Origin: Deltaproteobacteria bacterium
Lineage (GTDB): Bacteria; Desulfobacterota; Syntrophobacteria; Syntrophobacterales; Syntrophobacteraceae
Direction: 5' to 3'
DNA length: 54,364 nt
NCBI GenBank assembly: GCA_021777755.1
Contig: JAJYDE010000024.1
Span: 1-54,364 of the forward strand
Shown: positions 35,129 through 42,539 of the stretch, one piece after another
Position numbering within the stretch: the stretch's first letter is position 1
Layout of the letters: each line of letters opens with the position of its first letter
Notes under the pieces: model-generated
Databases searched by the model: none
What the model saw: only the letters and a program-made list of their open reading frames with translations
What the model was told of the DNA's origin: nothing
Made by a program: the position numbers and the translations under genes

Positions 35129-37423
35129 ATGTCAAAATCTCTACTGATAGTCGAATCCCCAACCAAGGCCAAAACTCTCGAACGCTATCTGGGCAAGGAC
35201 TTTATCGTCAAAGCCAGCGTTGGCCACATAAAAGATCTTCCCGGCAACAAACTCGGGGTGAGTCTGGACGCTGAATTCAAACCTCAGTACCAGGTGCTCA
35301 GGGGAAAGAAAAAAATCATCGATGAGCTCAAGAAGGCCGCCTCCAAAGCGGATTTGGTTTACCTGGGCCCCGACCCCGACAGGGAGGGGGAAGCCATAGC
35401 CTGGCATATCGCCGAAGAGATCGGCGCCATGGGCAAACCAGTCAAAAGGGTTCTTTTCTATGAACTGACGCGCAAGGCGATCCTGGAGGCGATCGAAAAA
35501 CCGAATGAACTCGACCTGAAGCTTTATGAGGCACAGCAGGCGCGGCGAATCCTCGACCGGCTCGTAGGCTATATGATTTCGCCCCTTCTATGGGAAAAAG
35601 TGCGGGCGGGTCTCAGTGCCGGCCGGGTGCAGTCGGTGGCCTTGAGGTTGATTTGCGAGCGCGAAGACGAGATCTACGCCTTTGAAAAAGAAGAATACTG
35701 GACCATCGAAGCAAGGCTGGCTCCCCTTGCCGATGGCCAATCCCCCCCCCCCGCCTTCTCGGCCCAGCTCATACGGTTTAAGAAGAAAAAATGCACGATT
35801 GCTTCCGGAGACGATGCCGAAAAGCACCTTCGGGCTCTGGACTCGGTCAGCTGGCAGGTGGGCACGGTAGAAAAAAAGCAGCGCGCCAAGAACCCCTCGC
35901 CTCCCTTTATTACCAGTACACTCCAGCAGGATGCGGCCCGCAAATTCCACTTTTCGGCCAAACAGACGATGAGCATCGCCCAGAAGCTCTATGAAGGGAT
36001 CGAAATAGGAAACGAAGGCGCGGTCGGCCTCATCACCTATATGCGTACCGACTCGACCAGGCTCTCCCAGGACTCGACCCAGGCGGTAAGAGAGTTTATC
36101 GCCAACCGTTGGGGAGATGAGTACCTGCCGGCAAAAGCGGTTGCCTATAAATCGAAGGAAACCGCCCAGGGCGCCCACGAAGCGATTCGCCCAACGGACG
36201 TGGCCCGCACGCCGGAAATGATGGCGAAGTTTCTAAGCCGCGAGCAGGCGAACCTCTATTCGCTCATCTGGAAAAGGTTTGTGGCCTGCCAGATGACCCC
36301 GGCGCTCATAAATCAGACCACCGTCGATATCGTCGCGGGCGACCACCTCTTCCGGGCAACCGGCTCGGTGATCGCTTTCCCCGGCTTTTTGACCCTTTAT
36401 GAAGAGGGAAAAGACGAACCCGAAAACGGCAAGGCCGAAGAAAGGCTGCCGGATCTAACCGAAGGCCAAGCCCTGGATCTTCTCAAGATCGAACCCAAGC
36501 AGCACTTCACCCAGCCTCCGCCAAGGTTTACGGAGGCAACTCTCATAAAGACCCTCGAAGACCTCGGGATCGGGCGACCGAGCACCTACGCGACGATTAT
36601 CTCCACGGTTTTGGAAAGAGAGTATGTTTTGCGCTCGAAACAGCGGCTTATGCCCACCGAACTGGGGATGATCATCAACCGGCTGGTTTCGACCAATTTC
36701 CCCGACATAGTCGACACCCGATTTACCGCCAACATGGAAAAGGATTTGGACCAGGTGGAGCATGGCGGACGGGGCTTCAGCAACCTGTTGGGCGATTTCT
36801 ACGAACCCTTTGCCAAAAGCCTCGAGTCGGCCCGAACAGGCATGGCCAACTTCAAAGGCGCAGGCTGGCCGACCGAACTGGAATGTCCGCGCTGCTCCAA
36901 GCCGCTGACCATTCGCCTCAGCCGCAGCAACGGCGCCTTCCTGGCCTGCAGCGGCTATCCGCAGTGTTCCTATACCTCCGATTATGCAAGGGATGAGAAG
37001 GGACACATTCAGCCCGTGGAGGCCAAAGAACCCGAAGAAACCGGCGAGGTCTGCGAAAAATGCGGCAAACCCATGGCCCTCAAGCGAGGACGCTTCGGCA
37101 CTTTCCTGGCATGCACCGGATACCCGGCCTGCCGCAACACCCGGTCGCCTTCCAGCGGCATACACTGCCCAAGAGAGGGATGTGCGGGCGAACTGGTGGC
37201 CCGCACCGGCAGGCGTGGCCGCTTCTACGGGTGCAATAAATATCCCGAGTGCAAAATGATCTTCCAGGGCGAACCGGTCCAGCAATCCTGCCCTGTTTGC
37301 AAATCTGCCGTGCTGTTTCGCAAGGGCTCGAAGACGGGAAACTCGACCCTGTTTTGTATAAACCCCGCCTGCAAATTCACCAAAAAGGAAGAACAGGCCG
37401 AAGATGAGGCAAAAAACGGATAG
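35129..37423 (+). CDS. topA: DNA topoisomerase I
   Basis: Relaxes negative supercoils by transient single-strand cleavage. The 764-residue protein has the Toprim domain at the N-terminus (LLIVESPTKAKTLERYLG, residues 5-22, and DPDREGEAIAWH), the catalytic tyrosine Y304 in LITYMRTDSTRLS, and a C-terminal string of cysteine zinc ribbons (CPRCSKPLTI, CEKCGKPMAL, CPREGCAGELV, CPVCKSAVLF) from about residue 590. ATG 35129 rather than the preceding TTG codon is taken as start. Confidence 0.97.
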   Translation: MSKSLLIVESPTKAKTLERYLGKDFIVKASVGHIKDLPGNKLGVSLDAEFKPQYQVLRGKKKIIDELKKAASKADLVYLGPDPDREGEAIAWHIAEEIGAMGKPVKRVLFYELTRKAILEAIEKPNELDLKLYEAQQARRILDRLVGYMISPLLWEKVRAGLSAGRVQSVALRLICEREDEIYAFEKEEYWTIEARLAPLADGQSPPPAFSAQLIRFKKKKCTIASGDDAEKHLRALDSVSWQVGTVEKKQRAKNPSPPFITSTLQQDAARKFHFSAKQTMSIAQKLYEGIEIGNEGAVGLITYMRTDSTRLSQDSTQAVREFIANRWGDEYLPAKAVAYKSKETAQGAHEAIRPTDVARTPEMMAKFLSREQANLYSLIWKRFVACQMTPALINQTTVDIVAGDHLFRATGSVIAFPGFLTLYEEGKDEPENGKAEERLPDLTEGQALDLLKIEPKQHFTQPPPRFTEATLIKTLEDLGIGRPSTYATIISTVLEREYVLRSKQRLMPTELGMIINRLVSTNFPDIVDTRFTANMEKDLDQVEHGGRGFSNLLGDFYEPFAKSLESARTGMANFKGAGWPTELECPRCSKPLTIRLSRSNGAFLACSGYPQCSYTSDYARDEKGHIQPVEAKEPEETGEVCEKCGKPMALKRGRFGTFLACTGYPACRNTRSPSSGIHCPREGCAGELVARTGRRGRFYGCNKYPECKMIFQGEPVQQSCPVCKSAVLFRKGSKTGNSTLFCINPACKFTKKEEQAEDEAKNG

Positions 37424-37426
37424 GCA

Positions 37427-38230
37427 ATGAACCAGACCATTGTTGCAGCCATCCCGTTTCTGGGGGGCCGAATCGCGGCCTTTATCACAGGCTGTGTCTT
37501 CGGCAGCTTTTACAATGTGGTCATTCACCGGTTACCATTAGGTGAGTCGATTGTGTCCCCCGGGTCCAGGTGCCCGGGGTGTGGAAACTCCATAGCGGCC
37601 CGTGACAACATACCTCTGCTGAGCTATCTTCTCCTGGGGGGCCGGTGCCGCAACTGCGGATCACGAATATCTTTAAGATATCCCCTCGTGGAGGCCGCAA
37701 GCGGCCTTCTCGCCCTGGCCCTCTTCGACCGCTACGGACTTAGCCCGCAACTGCCGATCGAATTCATTTTTTGCTCCCTGCTTTTGATCATCACGATGAT
37801 CGACTTCGACACCATGCTGATCCCCGACGTTTTGTCACTGCCGGGAATCGCGCTGGGCGCGGGACTTTCCTTTTTCACCCCGCGTCTTTTCTGGTGGCAG
37901 TCCCTGATTGGAATAGCCCTCGGAGGAGGAGTGTTTTACCTGATCGCTGCCGGCTTTTCGTTCGTCAGGCATAAGGAGGGGCTTGGCGGAGGCGATATCA
38001 AGCTGCTCGCCATGATCGGGGCCTTCCTGGGCTGGAAGGGCGTGGTATTTACCATTATGGCGTCCTCCGTTTCAGGCATAATTATTGCTGTCCCGTTGAT
38101 GTGGCGATCGCCAAAAGGACTCGGGGCGCATTTGCCCTTCGGCCCCTTTCTTGCTTTGGGCGCGGTATCCTATATCTTCTGGGGCGAGCTTTTTTACCAC
38201 TGGTACATTTCCACCATGCTCGGGATGTGA
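37427..38230 (+). CDS. Prepilin peptidase (PilD/GspO, A24)
   Basis: Membrane aspartic peptidase that cleaves and N-methylates type IV prepilin/pseudopilin leaders. The 267-residue protein has the N-terminal cytoplasmic domain with two CxxC pairs (C49/C52, C74/C77: CPGCG, CRNCG) and the catalytic aspartates in IDFDTMLIPD (D126) and GGGDIK (D190), with about seven hydrophobic segments. It begins three bases after topA, an unusual neighbour, and its own pilin genes are not in the window. Confidence 0.94.
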   Translation: MNQTIVAAIPFLGGRIAAFITGCVFGSFYNVVIHRLPLGESIVSPGSRCPGCGNSIAARDNIPLLSYLLLGGRCRNCGSRISLRYPLVEAASGLLALALFDRYGLSPQLPIEFIFCSLLLIITMIDFDTMLIPDVLSLPGIALGAGLSFFTPRLFWWQSLIGIALGGGVFYLIAAGFSFVRHKEGLGGGDIKLLAMIGAFLGWKGVVFTIMASSVSGIIIAVPLMWRSPKGLGAHLPFGPFLALGAVSYIFWGELFYHWYISTMLGM

Positions 38231-38237
38231 TAAAAGG

Positions 38238-39014
38238 ATGACGCGCAGCCGATTTTTCGTCGCCGAAGTTTTGGCGCAGACTCAGTTCGAACTGCCCGTG
38301 CAACTTTCGCGTCAATTGGAATCGGTGCTGCGGGCAAGGGCGGGGGAATCCATCGAGCTTCTGGACGGTAGCGGCCAGGCTTGGGAGTGCCTGATAACAG
38401 GGGTCCGGCGCGGCAGGGTCACGGTTTCGGTCTCGGGCAAGCTCGATCGCGCGGGGAAGGAATCGTATCTGCCCATCATGCTGGGCATCGGGATTGCCCG
38501 CCCCGACACAATGGATCTCATCATCCGGCAGGCAACTGAAATGGGTGTGTCACGACTGGGCGTCTTTCGGGCCGCAAGAAGCCAGTACGGCCTTCGAGGC
38601 AAACCCGCTGAACATAAAAGGCAAAGATGGTCGAAAATTGCCACCGAGGCCGTGTGTCAGTGCGGGCGGGCCACGCCCCCTGAAATAGTCCTTTTTGAAG
38701 AATTGGGCGGTTTTTTGACCTCACTTGAAACCGGCCCCCCGGGGGGTTGTTTAAAGCTCTTCGCACTGGAGCGGGAGTCCTGCGCCGGACCCGAAAATCT
38801 GGCCGTTCGCCCTGCGGACGTTGGCCGGGTCGTAGCGGCTCTCGGCCCTGAAGGCGGTTGGGACAGCTCGGAGACTTCGGCCTTGATCGCGGCCGGATTC
38901 GAGCCGGTCAGCCTGGGACCAAGGACATTGCGGATGGAAACGGCTGCCGTTGCCCTTATTTCCTCCATCCAACTGCTTTGGGGAGATATGGGGAAAGGTC
39001 TATCCCCCGGCTGA
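38238..39014 (+). CDS. rsmE: 16S rRNA m3U1498 methyltransferase
   Basis: SPOUT-class methyltransferase modifying U1498 of 16S rRNA. The 259-residue protein begins MTRSRFFVAEVLAQTQFELP with PUA-like N-terminus (ELLDGSGQAWECLI), and the trefoil-knot signatures MDLIIRQATEMGVSRLG, ALGPEGGWDSSETSALIAAGFEPVSLGPRTLRMETAAVA near the C-terminus. ATG 38238 starts seven bases after the prepilin peptidase stop, with AAAAGG just upstream. An internal GAPS-like insertion is not obvious. Confidence 0.95.
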   Translation: MTRSRFFVAEVLAQTQFELPVQLSRQLESVLRARAGESIELLDGSGQAWECLITGVRRGRVTVSVSGKLDRAGKESYLPIMLGIGIARPDTMDLIIRQATEMGVSRLGVFRAARSQYGLRGKPAEHKRQRWSKIATEAVCQCGRATPPEIVLFEELGGFLTSLETGPPGGCLKLFALERESCAGPENLAVRPADVGRVVAALGPEGGWDSSETSALIAAGFEPVSLGPRTLRMETAAVALISSIQLLWGDMGKGLSPG

Positions 39015-39076
39015 TCGGGTCGGGGTTGGCCGGCCAGGTCGCTAAACCTGTTTTGATGGAGCAAGGGAGGACATTC

Positions 39077-39724
39077 ATGAAATGCGATAAATGCGGCTAC
39101 GTCAGTTTCGATCACCTTCTGGAATGTAAAAACTGCCAGGCGAGCATGGCCGCCGCAAGAGAGAGTTTCAATTTCCCAACCGCAAAACCCGCCCCTCCCT
39201 CCCTGCTCGGCTCTCTTCTGCACAACCCCCTTCCCCATATCGATCAACCCTTCCAAGGCCCAGACACCGAAACAAGCGATCCTTTCTCATTCCACGAAGA
39301 AACGGGGGGCGAGCAAGGCGAATTCGGCGTTGCAGCCCCTGGAATTGGCGCGCCAAACGAACAGGAAGAAGATTTCAGCCTGCTCGATATTTCCGATGAG
39401 GAACTCCAGAAGTTGGTCGAACATGACGCCTTTGGAAGCAAAAACAAGACACTTCCACAAGCCTCTGCTCCCGGCGAAATCTCCATGCCCGGCAAAGCCG
39501 ATGATTTAATGGACATGGAAATCAGCCTGGAGGATTTTTTCGAAGACGAAGGCCAAGGGGGCGCGGCTCCCAAGGAAACGGAGAGTACTCCTCCCCCCTC
39601 CGAATCGACCCGAGTCTCTGCGGGCAAACCCGATACGGCGGACGACCTTGAAATCGACCTCTCCGAAAGCGATCTGGAAGACCTTCTAAAACGCCTGGAG
39701 CAAACCACCGGCGGCAAAAATTGA
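39077..39724 (+). CDS. Acidic protein with N-terminal zinc ribbon
   Basis: A 215-residue protein of unknown function. The N-terminus is a compact zinc ribbon (MKCDKCGYVSFDHLLECKNCQ, two CxxC pairs). The rest is low-complexity and very acidic, rich in Asp/Glu/Ser/Pro, with repeated amphipathic acidic motifs (ISDEELQKLVEHD, DLMDMEISLEDFFEDE, DLEIDLSESDLEDLLKRL) that look like short binding motifs. No membrane segment or enzyme domain is visible. Start ATG 39077 after GGGAGG. It follows rsmE by 62 bp and ends in a strong hairpin. Confidence 0.8.
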   Translation: MKCDKCGYVSFDHLLECKNCQASMAAARESFNFPTAKPAPPSLLGSLLHNPLPHIDQPFQGPDTETSDPFSFHEETGGEQGEFGVAAPGIGAPNEQEEDFSLLDISDEELQKLVEHDAFGSKNKTLPQASAPGEISMPGKADDLMDMEISLEDFFEDEGQGGAAPKETESTPPPSESTRVSAGKPDTADDLEIDLSESDLEDLLKRLEQTTGGKN

Positions 39725-39734
39725 GAAAACCGCG

Positions 39735-39769
39735 CCCCGCCAATCCGCCCCCCGAGGGGATTGGCGGGG
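39735..39769 (+). terminator. Strong hairpin after the acidic zinc-ribbon gene
   Basis: A perfect 12-bp stem (39735-39746 with 39758-39769; CCCCGCCAATCC) encloses an 11-base loop, ten bases past the stop codon. No T run follows, so it may act as a transcript end-protector as much as an intrinsic terminator. Confidence 0.55.
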
Positions 39770-39800
39770 GCGCCCGCAAACCGGAATACTTGTTCTGTCA

Positions 39801-40023
39801 CCCCCTTTTTGCAATTATGGCCAATCCGGCGACGACCTCATGCTGTAATGTTTTTTCTCGACCACTTTTCCTAACAGTTCGATTCAATTAATATTTCGGA
39901 ATTTTCCCGCCAAAATTGACGGCGAATTGCCGGCAACACAGGTAACAGCATGGGGAAAAAGGGCGAAAAGCGAAGGCGAAGAGCCAAGCGCGCAAATGGG
40001 CGATAGAACCGGGGGGCGGATGC
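39801..40023 (-). repeat. Dispersed repeat, part B (copy 2)
   Basis: Reverse-orientation copy of 7986-8221. Shared left end (in that orientation) GCATCCGCCCCCC...GTTCTATCGCC and shared right end GGCCATAATTGCAAAAAGGG. It lies immediately downstream of the truncated IS110 transposase remnant. Confidence 0.75.
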
Positions 40024-40077
40024 AAATCAGTGTCTTGAACGCTCCGGGCGGACGTGGGCGCCTGCGAGTGCGCCTCC

Positions 40078-40409
40078 GGGGTTCCGTTTTACGCCAGGGA
40101 ACCCGTTTGGCCTCGCGGGCATTGACCAAAATGACATCGAAGCTCCTGGATTCCAAGCTTTCAAAGACTGGAATCCAATATACGCCGTAAGATTCCATTG
40201 CGCTGGTGGCAATCCCGACCACCTTGAGCCAGTCGACAAGGACGATGAAGATCTGTGGTAAAATTGTTGAATTTACCTGAGGGGGTCGGGATCGTGTTCG
40301 GGCGAAACCGCCACAACGTGAAATTTCGAACCGACAGCAATCCCGCCCCATGAGGGTTCATTGCCCGCAGTTCATTTTTCCCCCCTTTATGGCTCTTTGC
40401 TTTGGCCAT
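40078..40409 (-). pseudogene. IS110-family transposase remnant
   Basis: Only the N-terminal third of a DEDD IS110-type transposase survives. In three frames one can read MAKAKSHKGG...MNPHGAG, then SKFHVVAVSPEHDPDPL, then KFNNFTTDLH, then WLKVVGIATSAMESYGVYW, IPVFESLESRSFDVILVNAR and VPWRKTE, which are consecutive pieces of the family N-terminus including the AMES-x-GVYW motif. At least three small frameshifts separate them, and everything after VPWRKTE is missing. The start codon would be ATG 40407-40409. Not functional. Confidence 0.85.
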
Positions 40410-40467
40410 GATGCTTGCCCTATCGCGAATGTTGATGGGAGGCGGAATGATTTCAAGCGGCGTCCTG

Positions 40468-40545
40468 AAGCGGCAACTGGAGGCGGCAATACAAACGGCG
40501 ACCAGAATGGGAAAAAGCGGGCAGATGGGCGGCTTGGAACCAGTA
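40468..40545 (-). repeat. Dispersed repeat, part A (copy 2)
   Basis: Reverse-orientation copy of 7641-7722, including the identical 20-bp core CCCGCTTTTTCCCATTCTGG. It lies 60-135 bp upstream of the IS110 remnant start codon, where IS110-group elements keep their non-coding end. Confidence 0.7.
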
Positions 40546-40637
40546 TCTATCAGAGTCGCTTTCATGCGACCACACCTGTACGGTTCCGGATTTCGAGTTG
40601 ACAAGCCCCGAGGACTGCGCTAATATCAGGAGCTTGT

Positions 40638-40713
40638 GGCGAGGTAGCTCAGTCGGTAGAGCAGTGGACTGAAAATCCTCGTGTCGACAGTTCGATTCTG
40701 CCCCTCGCCACCA
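40638..40713 (+). tRNA. tRNA-Phe (anticodon GAA)
   Basis: A 76-base tRNA with encoded CCA. Acceptor GGCGAGG pairs perfectly with CCTCGCC. The anticodon loop CTGAAAA carries GAA. The body closely follows the usual bacterial tRNA-Phe. Two non-canonical pairs are seen: a U-U in the anticodon stem (second pair of GTGGA/TCCTC) and an A-C in the T stem (second pair of GACAG/CTGCC). This is the only phenylalanine tRNA visible here. Confidence 0.95.
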
Positions 40714-40725
40714 TCCAAGAGATCA

Positions 40726-40764
40726 AGGGTTACAGTGGGTTAGCTGCTGTGGCCCTTTTTCTTT
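40726..40764 (+). terminator. Rho-independent terminator of tRNA-Phe
   Basis: AGGGTTACAG (40726-40735) pairs with CTGTGGCCCT (40747-40756) in a 10-bp stem with two G-U pairs, followed by TTTTTCTTT. It begins 13 bases after the tRNA CCA end. Confidence 0.8.
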
Positions 40765-40857
40765 GGTGGTGGGAAAAATCGGTGGGTGCAACCGTTTTTG
40801 TAACCGGCCGGCAGGAAAGATACTCTTGCTGTTTTTGCGCGGTGTCACGCGCAACTT

Positions 40858-40909
40858 ATTCGGTGACTTTGAGAACGACATTCGGTGACTGGGAAGAGCA
40901 TTCGGTGAC
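40858..40909 (+). repeat. Left-end transposase-site cluster
   Basis: Three direct copies of ATTCGGTGAC at 40858-40867, 40880-40889 and 40900-40909, spaced 22 and 20 bp, i.e. on about the same face of the helix. Flanking bases AGAGC and AACGAC recur beside copies at the right end. Confidence 0.8.
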
Positions 40910-41084
40910 TAATTCACAAAATTGTCGTTCCCAGGGCGACCGAGGTCACAGGGCTTTTTGACAGGTAACCTTGGAAAAATTAACGGGGGCTAAAAGAGCA
41001 CGAACCTCTCCTGTCCGATTTGATGAGCTAATCGGTTCGGAATAGGTAGCTAGCGGATGAACAGGCTTAAATATACTTACGCCC

Positions 41085-41375
41085 TTATGGCATCCTTGTA
41101 AAGCCATATTCGTGCCGGGCTGCGTAGGCCACATTCGTGCCGACTATCGCGGAGATATTCGTCTCACTGACGTCAACTTTTTGGGTGATGCTGCGCCGAA
41201 GGGTCCCGCTCTGGGCTTTCAGTACCTGGTCCGATAGCTTTTCTCTCACGACCTTGCCTGACAACCGGATGGAAAGATTGGTCACCGCACGCACGAGCCC
41301 TTCGTTCACCTTTCCGGGCATCGCCTCAAGCCGGGCCACAAGTTCTTTATCTCCCACGAGCCAACCCTTGATCAT
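41085..41375 (-). CDS. Phage HK97 gp10-like protein, probably truncated
   Basis: Tail-completion/neck-type phage protein. The 96-residue sequence matches the family start, ELVARLEAMPGKVNEGLVRAV, SGKVVREKLSDQVLKAQSGTLRRSI and AYAARHEYGFTRMP, but stops at the point where gp10 proteins (about 140-150 residues) continue with a beta-rich C-terminus. The start overlaps the stop of the Gp27-like gene by four bases. It is the gene nearest the left end of the element, and only 175 bp separate it from the innermost end site, suggesting that a deletion removed the rest. Confidence 0.75.
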   Translation of the reverse strand: MIKGWLVGDKELVARLEAMPGKVNEGLVRAVTNLSIRLSGKVVREKLSDQVLKAQSGTLRRSITQKVDVSETNISAIVGTNVAYAARHEYGFTRMP

Positions 41376-41635
41376 TCCTGCACCTCCTTCAACCCAGAAA
41401 GAATTTCCGCCCGGCGTTTACGTACCGCTCCACAATAATCCGCAATCGCTGCGTGGCTCAGCTCAAATCCCCTTTCCTTGATCAGTACCTGCGCCTCGTA
41501 AAGAGTTAATTGATTGCGATCCAACCCATCAATAACGTGATCTTGCAAATCAAAAGGAAGGCTCAGAAAGTGGAACTTCGGCTTCCGCCTAGAACTTAGA
41601 ACCAGATCTCGATGATTAGTAATGAGAATGGACAT
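41372..41635 (-). CDS. Mu Gp27-like (DUF3486) small-terminase-type fragment
   Basis: An 87-residue protein whose core FLSLPFDLQDHVIDGLDRNQLTLYEAQVLIKERGFELSHAAIADYCGAVRKR has the helix-turn-helix layout of Mu Gp27/DUF3486 proteins (small terminase of Mu-like phages). Known members are about 170-190 residues; here only the DNA-binding N-terminal half is present, so it may be truncated or reused as a small regulator. It overlaps the gp10-like gene (ATGA). Confidence 0.6.
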   Translation of the reverse strand: MSILITNHRDLVLSSRRKPKFHFLSLPFDLQDHVIDGLDRNQLTLYEAQVLIKERGFELSHAAIADYCGAVRKRRAEILSGLKEVQE

Positions 41636-41707
41636 TGAGCTACTCCCCCCAATTTCCCGCTTTTGCGATTTTATACGGCGCGACTCGATACTTATAATCG
41701 GAAGCGC

Positions 41708-42493
41708 CTAACCCTTCGCCTTCAGCTCCGGGATATAATTTTCAAGCCAGTAAAGGATCTGTGAATCAACAGACCGACGCTCCCGCCTGGAAATATCGTT
41801 AATACGCCGCAGTAATTCTCCGTCTGCGTCGGCAAAGACGAGAGTTATCGAACCATTACAATACCTTGAATTGGCGACAGTTTGAGCCGGCTCGGCGGCC
41901 TGAGAACCAGAATCCTTCTTTTTCCGAAATATCTTTGCCGTAAGGCACGTTGCGCAAATTGTTTTAACAACTGTGGCTCCATGCTTATATGGTTCAAATG
42001 TCCCTTTGCATTCCTTGCAAACACAGGTCTGCTTCGTAGACTCGGCGGCAATCGGCACCCTTCCCTCCTCAGGCTTAGAGCTTTTTTTTTCTATCGATTT
42101 TCTCTTGCGACGATGCTGAGCTATAAGATCCTTCCAGTCAGTACATGACTCGCACGCCGTTGGCATTACGATGCCGGCCAAACGCGCCCTGGCCTCTGGA
42201 CTTCGATCATTAAAACTGAGTGGCTCAGTTAGCCTCTTGCGGCTTCGATTAATTTTGCATTGCTCAGGCGTAAGCCTGCCGAGCTTACAAAGGAACGTAT
42301 TTTGTTCAAGCCATCCGGTAATGGATTTTCGAGGTTCAAACAGGCCGCAGGCGGCACAAGTGAAGTTCTCCCAATCTTGCGAAATCGCATAATCCAAGCA
42401 CTTTTCATAATGCGGACAGAAAACAGACCGCTGGATCTCATCACCAGTTTCAACAGGCCGAACCGCTATAGGATTGAGCAAGTTATCCACCAA
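41708..42493 (-). CDS. Multi-zinc-knuckle, ribbon-helix-helix-type protein
   Basis: A 261-residue protein of unknown function. The N-terminal third holds cysteine/histidine clusters (FCPHYEKCLDYAISQDWENFTCAACGLFE), like a zinc module met in deltaproteobacterial hypothetical proteins. The middle has a basic KRKSIEKKSS linker and a second zinc ribbon (CVCKECKGTFEP...ICATCL). The C-terminus SITLVFADADGELLRRINDISRRE...SQILYWLENYI resembles a ribbon-helix-helix DNA-binding domain. Such a combination suggests a transcription regulator, but no named family is recognised. It follows the tape-measure gene by 47 bp, an odd place for a regulator in a tail region. Confidence 0.7.
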   Translation of the reverse strand: MVDNLLNPIAVRPVETGDEIQRSVFCPHYEKCLDYAISQDWENFTCAACGLFEPRKSITGWLEQNTFLCKLGRLTPEQCKINRSRKRLTEPLSFNDRSPEARARLAGIVMPTACESCTDWKDLIAQHRRKRKSIEKKSSKPEEGRVPIAAESTKQTCVCKECKGTFEPYKHGATVVKTICATCLTAKIFRKKKDSGSQAAEPAQTVANSRYCNGSITLVFADADGELLRRINDISRRERRSVDSQILYWLENYIPELKAKG

Positions 42494-42539
42494 TTTCTAT
42501 CCCGCACCCTATTTAACTGAGCCCCTAGATTCGCCAAGG

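Noticed and set aside
34645-35172. 175-codon minus frame upstream of topA
   Set aside because: Covers the topA start and shows no domain; intergenic noise.
40161-40604. 147-codon frame with a hydrophobic, lipoprotein-like start
   Set aside because: It spans repeat part A and one frame of the frameshifted IS110 remnant; the hydrophobic stretch is repeated at 7650 without a start codon, so a real lipoprotein is unlikely.
40638-40867. tRNA-Phe as attachment site of the element
   Set aside because: The outermost end site is about 145 bp from the tRNA, no duplicated tRNA 3' end is seen at the right side, and MuA-type elements do not target tRNAs.
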